From assembly GCF_000266905.1 (NCBI RefSeq), contig NC_018027.1:1736001-1800000 (forward strand): 64,000 bases of DNA, written 5' to 3'. The first letter of the stretch is position 1; each line of letters begins with the position of its first letter. This document shows positions 60,079 through 64,000 of this stretch, in pieces. The position numbers and the translations under genes are program-made. The notes below the pieces were generated by a model. The model was given only the letters and a program-made list of their open reading frames with translations. It made no database searches and had not been told where the DNA came from. The stretch is from Mycolicibacterium chubuense NBB4. GTDB taxonomy: Bacteria; Actinomycetota; Actinomycetes; Mycobacteriales; Mycobacteriaceae.

Positions 60079-60930
60079 GTGAGCGCTGTGGATCGCGTCG
60101 CCGAACCGGCAGGCGCCCCCGCGGAAGCCGTCCTGTTCGACCAGCGGGACAGCGGCGTGGCGGTGCTGACCCTCAACCGCCCCGAGCGCATGAACGCCTG
60201 GGGCGGTGGCCTCGCCGGTGCGTTCTACCGGTGTATCGACCGCGCCGAGGCCGACCCCGACGTCCGCGTCGTCGTTCTCACCGGCAGCGGCCGCGCCTTC
60301 TGCGCCGGTGCCGACATGGGCGATCTGGACACCATCGGTGCAGCGAGTGAGACAGCGGGCCACAGCGACGTCTCGCAGTTGGTCGGGGAGCGTCACCCCG
60401 CGTTCGTCACCCGATTGCGCAAGCCGGTCATCGCCGCCGTCAACGGTGCGTGCGCCGGCATCGGGCTCACCCAGGCACTGATGTGCGACGTCCGGTTCGC
60501 GGCCGCGGGCGCGAAATTCACCACCGCGTTCGCCCGGCGGGGTCTGATCGCCGAGTACGGGATCTCGTGGATCCTGCCGCGCGTGATCGGGTGGGGTGCC
60601 GCCCTGGACCTGCTGCTGTCCGGCCGGACCTTCTACGCCGAGGAGGCCGCCGAACTCGGGCTGGTGAAAGAGGTCGTCCCCGCCGGTGAGCTGATGCCCC
60701 GGGTGCTGGACTACGCCGAGGACATGGCGCGCAACTGCGCGCCGAGCGCACTGGCCGTCATCAAGCGGCAGATCTACGAAGACGCCTTGCGAAACCTGCA
60801 CGACACCAGTGCCGCAGCAGAGAAACTGATGCACGAGTCGATGCTGCGGCCCGACTTCATCGAAGGCATCACCGCGTTCTTCGAGAAGCGAGCGCCCAGC
60901 TTCCCGCCGCTCGAGGAGGAGACGCCATGA
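60079..60930 (+). CDS. Crotonase-fold protein, isomerase/hydrolase-like (F)
   Basis: A 283-residue crotonase. GRAFCAGADMGDLD and AVNGACAGIGLTQALMCD form the pocket; Thr and Phe take the positions of the hydratase Glu pair, while GLIAEYGISWILPR keeps a Glu where PaaG-type isomerases have their acid. GTG 60079 is preferred because AGGAGG stands eight bases before it; TTG 60073 is too close. It is the first gene of an operon with two amidohydrolases and a CoA ligase. Confidence 0.86.
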   Translation: MSAVDRVAEPAGAPAEAVLFDQRDSGVAVLTLNRPERMNAWGGGLAGAFYRCIDRAEADPDVRVVVLTGSGRAFCAGADMGDLDTIGAASETAGHSDVSQLVGERHPAFVTRLRKPVIAAVNGACAGIGLTQALMCDVRFAAAGAKFTTAFARRGLIAEYGISWILPRVIGWGAALDLLLSGRTFYAEEAAELGLVKEVVPAGELMPRVLDYAEDMARNCAPSALAVIKRQIYEDALRNLHDTSAAAEKLMHESMLRPDFIEGITAFFEKRAPSFPPLEEETP

Positions 60931-62174
60931 CCAGCCGGCAAGAAGCGCAGCAGACTGCGCATGGGCTACCGCTCGACTACCGAGCGATCGACGTCGACAA
61001 CCACTACTACGAACCGCTCGACGCGTTCACGCGCCACCTGCCCAAGGAATTCAAGCGCCGCGGTGTGCAGATGCTCACCGAGGGCAAGCGCACCTTCGCC
61101 GTCATGGGCGGCGTCGTGAACCATTTCATCCCGAACCCGACCTTCGACCCGATCATCGAACCGGGCTGTCTGGACCTGCTTTTCCGCGGCGAGATCCCCG
61201 AGGGTGTCGACCCGGCGTCGCTGATGAAAGTGGATCGCCTTTCGGAGCATCCCGAGTACCAGCAGCGAGAAGCCCGGGTGAAGATCCTGGACAGGCAGAA
61301 CCTCGAGACGGCGTTCATGCTGCCGACGTTCGCGTGCGGTGTCGAAGAGGCGCTCAAGCACGACATCGAGGCGACGATGGCCTCGGTGCACGCCTTCAAT
61401 CTGTGGCTCGACGAGGACTGGGGTTTCGACCGACCGGACCACCGCTTCCTGTCGGCGCCGATCATCTCGCTCGCCGATCCGGACAAGGCCGTCGAAGAGG
61501 TCGAGTTCGTCCTGAGCCGGGGCGCCAGGATCGTGTGCGTGCGGCCTGCACCGGTACCCGGTCTGGTCAAGCCCCGCTCGCTCGGCGATCCGCTGCACGA
61601 CCCGGTCTGGGCCCGGCTTGCCGAGGCCGGCGTCCCGGTGGTCTTCCACCTCTCCGACAGTGGCTATCTCGCGATCGCCGCACTGTGGGGCGGACAGGCG
61701 ACCTTCGAGGGGTTCGGCAAGAAGGATCCGCTCGACCAGGTCCTGCTCGACGACCGCGCGATCCACGATGCGATGGCGTCGATGATCGTGCACCAGGTGT
61801 TCACCCGCCATCCGACGCTCAAGGTGGCCAGCATCGAGAACGGCTCGTACTTCGTGTACCGGCTGATCAAGCGGCTGAAGAAGTCCGCCAACACCGCGCC
61901 TTACCACTACCGTGAAGACCCCGTCGAGCAGCTGAAGAACAACGTGTGGATCGCGCCCTACTACGAGGATGACGTGAAACTGCTCGCCGAGACGATCGGT
62001 GTGGACAGGATCCTGTTCGGTTCCGACTGGCCGCACGGCGAGGGGCTGGCCGATCCGATGACCTTCACCGCGGACATCCCGCAGTTCCCGGAGTTCAGTT
62101 CGGAGGATACCCGAAAAGTGATGCGCGACAACGCACTCGAGCTCATCGGCGCACACGTCTCGACCTCCGCGTAG
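60927..62174 (+). CDS. Amidohydrolase, ACMSD/LigW-like metal-dependent (COG2159)
   Basis: A 415-residue TIM-barrel protein of the amidohydrolase-2 family, which contains decarboxylases (ACMSD, LigW) and hydrolases. AIDVDNHYYEP at the N-terminus is a variant of the metal-binding DxHxH; PVVFHLSDSG carries the barrel His, IENGS and LFGSDWPHGEG the C-terminal Asp and His. Substitution of HxH by NHY is common in this mycobacterial subgroup. ATG overlaps the crotonase stop by 4 bp. Hydrolysis or decarboxylation of a CoA-linked or cyclic intermediate is plausible. Confidence 0.86.
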   Translation: MTSRQEAQQTAHGLPLDYRAIDVDNHYYEPLDAFTRHLPKEFKRRGVQMLTEGKRTFAVMGGVVNHFIPNPTFDPIIEPGCLDLLFRGEIPEGVDPASLMKVDRLSEHPEYQQREARVKILDRQNLETAFMLPTFACGVEEALKHDIEATMASVHAFNLWLDEDWGFDRPDHRFLSAPIISLADPDKAVEEVEFVLSRGARIVCVRPAPVPGLVKPRSLGDPLHDPVWARLAEAGVPVVFHLSDSGYLAIAALWGGQATFEGFGKKDPLDQVLLDDRAIHDAMASMIVHQVFTRHPTLKVASIENGSYFVYRLIKRLKKSANTAPYHYREDPVEQLKNNVWIAPYYEDDVKLLAETIGVDRILFGSDWPHGEGLADPMTFTADIPQFPEFSSEDTRKVMRDNALELIGAHVSTSA

Positions 62175-62176
62175 CG

Positions 62177-63820
62177 ATGGGCGAGTGGACCATCGGCGAC
62201 GTCGTCGACGCCATCGCCGACGTCATTCCAGACCGCACGATGACGCTGTGCGGGCAACGCAGGACCACGTACGGCGACATGGCGCAGCGCACCCGCCGCT
62301 TCGCGAATTACCTGGCCGGCGAAGGGTTCGGGGTGCAGCGCGAACGTGACGAGCTGCAGAACTGGGAATGCGGCCAGGACCGCATCGCGCTGATCATGTA
62401 CAACGACCGCTATCCGGAACTCGTGGTCGGCTGCCTGAAGGCACGTACCGTGCCCGTCAACGTCAACCACCACTACACACCGCACGAGGTCGCCGACCTG
62501 CTCGGCTACGTGAAGCCCCGCGCGGTCGTCTACCACAAGGCGCTGGGCGCCGCGTTCGCCAACGTGCTGCCCCCGCCCGGGTGTGAGCTGCTGATCGAGG
62601 TCGACGACGGCAGCGCGGCACCTGCACTGCCGGGTGCGGTGGACTTCGAAACCGCTGTCGCGCAGGGTGACCCGGATCGGCGCATCGCCGGCTCGCCGAA
62701 CGACCTGATCATGTACTGCACCGGCGGCACCACCGGCCGCCCCAAGGGCGTGCTGTGGCGGCAGAGCGACACCTACGTGTCGTCGATGGTGGGCGCCGAC
62801 CACGCGTCGGCGTCCGACATCCACGAGAAGGTGGCCCGTAACACCGGGGCCCCGTGGTTCGCCGTCTCGCCGCTGATGCACGCGGCCGGGCTGTGGACGG
62901 TGTTCTCGGGTGTGCTGGCGGGCCTGCCGGTGGTGCTCTACGACGACCGGGGGAAGTTCGATCCGCGACTGGTGTGGCAGACGGCCGAGCGGGAGAAGGT
63001 CGGCTTGATGACGATGGTGGGCGACGCCTACGCGGCCCCGCTGATCGAGGAGCTCCATCGACGGAGCTATGACCTGTCTTCGCTCTACGCGATCGGAACC
63101 GGTGGCGCCGCAACCAATCCCAAGCATGTCAGCGCGTTACTGGAGAAGCTGCCCCAGCTGACCATCATCAACGGCTACGGATCATCGGAGACGGGCAACA
63201 TGGGATTCGGGCACAACCAGCGCGGGTCGCACCGCGAGACGTTCGACCTGCGCGAAGGAGGCACCGTGGTCTCCGGCGACGTAACGCGGTTCCTGCAGCC
63301 CGGGGACCCGGAGGTGGGATGGGTGGTCCGCACCGGCCGGATCCCGCTGGGCTACTTCGACGACTCCGAGGCCACGCGGAGGACTTTCCCGGTGGTCGAG
63401 GGCCGGCGCGTGGTGATCTCCGGAGACCGCGCATCGCTGGAGGCCGACGGCACGCTGCGGCTGTACGGCCGGGACTCGCTGGTGGTCAACACCGGCGGTG
63501 AAAAGGTTTTCGTGGAGGAGGTCGAGGCCGTCCTGCGCGCGCATCCGGCCGTGGCCGATGCGCTGGTGGTGGGCCGCGACAGCGACAGGTGGGGCCAGGA
63601 GATCGTCGCGCTGGTGCAACTGCATGACAGGGCGGCGGCGGCGCCGGAGACGCTGCACGCCGCCTGCGTGGAGCAGCTGGCGCGGTTCAAGGCACCCAAG
63701 GAGTTCATCATCGTCGACAAAGTGCGCAGGCTCGGTAACGGCAAGGCCGACTACCGATGGGCCAGGAACACGGCGGCGAGCCGCCAATTGGATGAAGCCA
63801 CGCAGCGAGCGCTCGCATGA
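62177..63820 (+). CDS. Acyl-CoA synthetase, FadD type
   Basis: A 547-residue adenylate-forming ligase. YCTGGTTGRPKGVLWR is the P-loop, NGYGSSETGNMGF the A5 motif, RVVISGDRASLEADGTL the A7 motif, LVVNTGGEKVFVEEVE the hinge, and LGNGKADYRWAR the Lys. The overall form resembles FadD19-like enzymes that activate sterol or branched side chains. It starts 2 bp after the amidohydrolase stop. A fourth ligase in the window, it is more distant from the tandem three. Confidence 0.9.
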   Translation: MGEWTIGDVVDAIADVIPDRTMTLCGQRRTTYGDMAQRTRRFANYLAGEGFGVQRERDELQNWECGQDRIALIMYNDRYPELVVGCLKARTVPVNVNHHYTPHEVADLLGYVKPRAVVYHKALGAAFANVLPPPGCELLIEVDDGSAAPALPGAVDFETAVAQGDPDRRIAGSPNDLIMYCTGGTTGRPKGVLWRQSDTYVSSMVGADHASASDIHEKVARNTGAPWFAVSPLMHAAGLWTVFSGVLAGLPVVLYDDRGKFDPRLVWQTAEREKVGLMTMVGDAYAAPLIEELHRRSYDLSSLYAIGTGGAATNPKHVSALLEKLPQLTIINGYGSSETGNMGFGHNQRGSHRETFDLREGGTVVSGDVTRFLQPGDPEVGWVVRTGRIPLGYFDDSEATRRTFPVVEGRRVVISGDRASLEADGTLRLYGRDSLVVNTGGEKVFVEEVEAVLRAHPAVADALVVGRDSDRWGQEIVALVQLHDRAAAAPETLHAACVEQLARFKAPKEFIIVDKVRRLGNGKADYRWARNTAASRQLDEATQRALA

Positions 63821-64000
63821 CGCGCCCCGTCACCCCCAGAGTCATTGATTGCCTGGTCAACGTCCATTTCGGCGAGACCGCCCAGCAGCCCGAGTTCATG
63901 CTCAAGGTCCGCGACGACTACTTCAAGGGCCCGAAGTCGCTGTACGACCAGGTCGAACTGCCCGCGTTGCTCGACGAGATGGCCGAGCAGGGCGTCGAGA
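63817..64000 (+). CDS. Amidohydrolase-type protein, N-terminal fragment (runs off right edge)
   Basis: The first 61 codons of a protein that starts RVIDCLVNVHFGE, the amidohydrolase-2 N-terminal strand with reduced metal motif, followed by a helix YDQVELPALLDEMAEQG. The ATG overlaps the ligase stop by 4 bp. It is probably a second ACMSD-type member paired with the amidohydrolase at 60927. The remainder is outside the window. Confidence 0.75.
   Translation, partial: MTRPVTPRVIDCLVNVHFGETAQQPEFMLKVRDDYFKGPKSLYDQVELPALLDEMAEQGVE

Noticed and set aside
36406-64000. Cholesterol (KstR/KstR2) regulon
   Set aside because: No KstR motif (TnnAACnnGTTnnA) was seen in the promoters and no ring-degradation genes such as kstD, hsaC or kshA are present, although some enzymes resemble sterol side-chain enzymes.

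Overview
The window is high-GC actinobacterial DNA and reads as a chromosomal segment of a (probably fast-growing, environmental) Mycobacterium or Mycolicibacterium. The basis for this is an MmpL transporter, TANNNT promoters with leaderless starts, DosR-type and SigF-type promoter elements, a group 3b [NiFe] hydrogenase of the mycobacterial Hyh type, a diguanylate cyclase/phosphodiesterase operon matching the Rv1354c-Rv1355c arrangement of M. tuberculosis as I remember it, a mycofactocin-type dehydrogenase, and many fatty-acid-like degradation genes. No tRNA, rRNA, CRISPR array, phage or insertion sequence was seen. Family names come from reading the proteins; no database search was run.

Layout. 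1-2.1 kb: the 5' part of an mmpL gene and a divergent TetR regulator, with two copies of one operator between them. 2.1-5.0 kb: a cupin gene, and divergently a tightly overlapping operon of 7Fe ferredoxin, cysteine-bearing HTH regulator, four-helix membrane protein, unknown protein, group III truncated haemoglobin and small [3Fe-4S]-type ferredoxin. 5.0-13.4 kb: a 3' remnant of NAD-glutamate dehydrogenase, then a probable beta-amino acid/beta-peptide utilisation locus (class III aminotransferase, methylmalonate-semialdehyde dehydrogenase, PucR regulator, APC permease, DmpA/BapA-type peptidase, TetR). 13.5-17.4 kb: a lipoprotein, sedolisin protease, zinc-ribbon membrane protein and membrane-anchored protein in one strand-coherent group. 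17.4-19.2 kb: LigB-type dioxygenase, HAD dehalogenase and a small membrane protein.

19.3-27.5 kb is a hypoxia/stationary-phase block: hyhBGSL plus a maturation protease behind a DosR box, a DUF2795 gene and a STAS gene each behind a SigF-like promoter, a nucleotidyltransferase, an EEP-family hydrolase, and a tandem universal stress protein behind a second DosR box. 27.5-35.8 kb holds a two-subunit acyl-CoA dehydrogenase operon, a degenerate flavoprotein-like gene, and the operon GNAT-like protein / E1-nitroreductase fusion / GAF-GGDEF-EAL protein. A 605-bp AT-richer gap follows.

36.4-64 kb is a large catabolic region: MaoC hydratase, flavin monooxygenase with an overlapping alpha/beta hydrolase, SDRs, acyl-CoA dehydrogenases, two thiolases, a CaiB CoA-transferase, four acyl-CoA ligases, six crotonases with very different active sites, a DapA-like aldolase, two ACMSD-type amidohydrolases and regulators of the GntR (two) and TetR (one) families. 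Together these look like uptake-independent activation of a carboxylic, probably cyclic or branched, substrate to a CoA thioester, followed by beta-oxidation, ring or C-C cleavage and thiolysis. The substrate cannot be named from sequence alone. Several promoters in the last part share a TAC-N9-TACAGT element that may mark one regulon.
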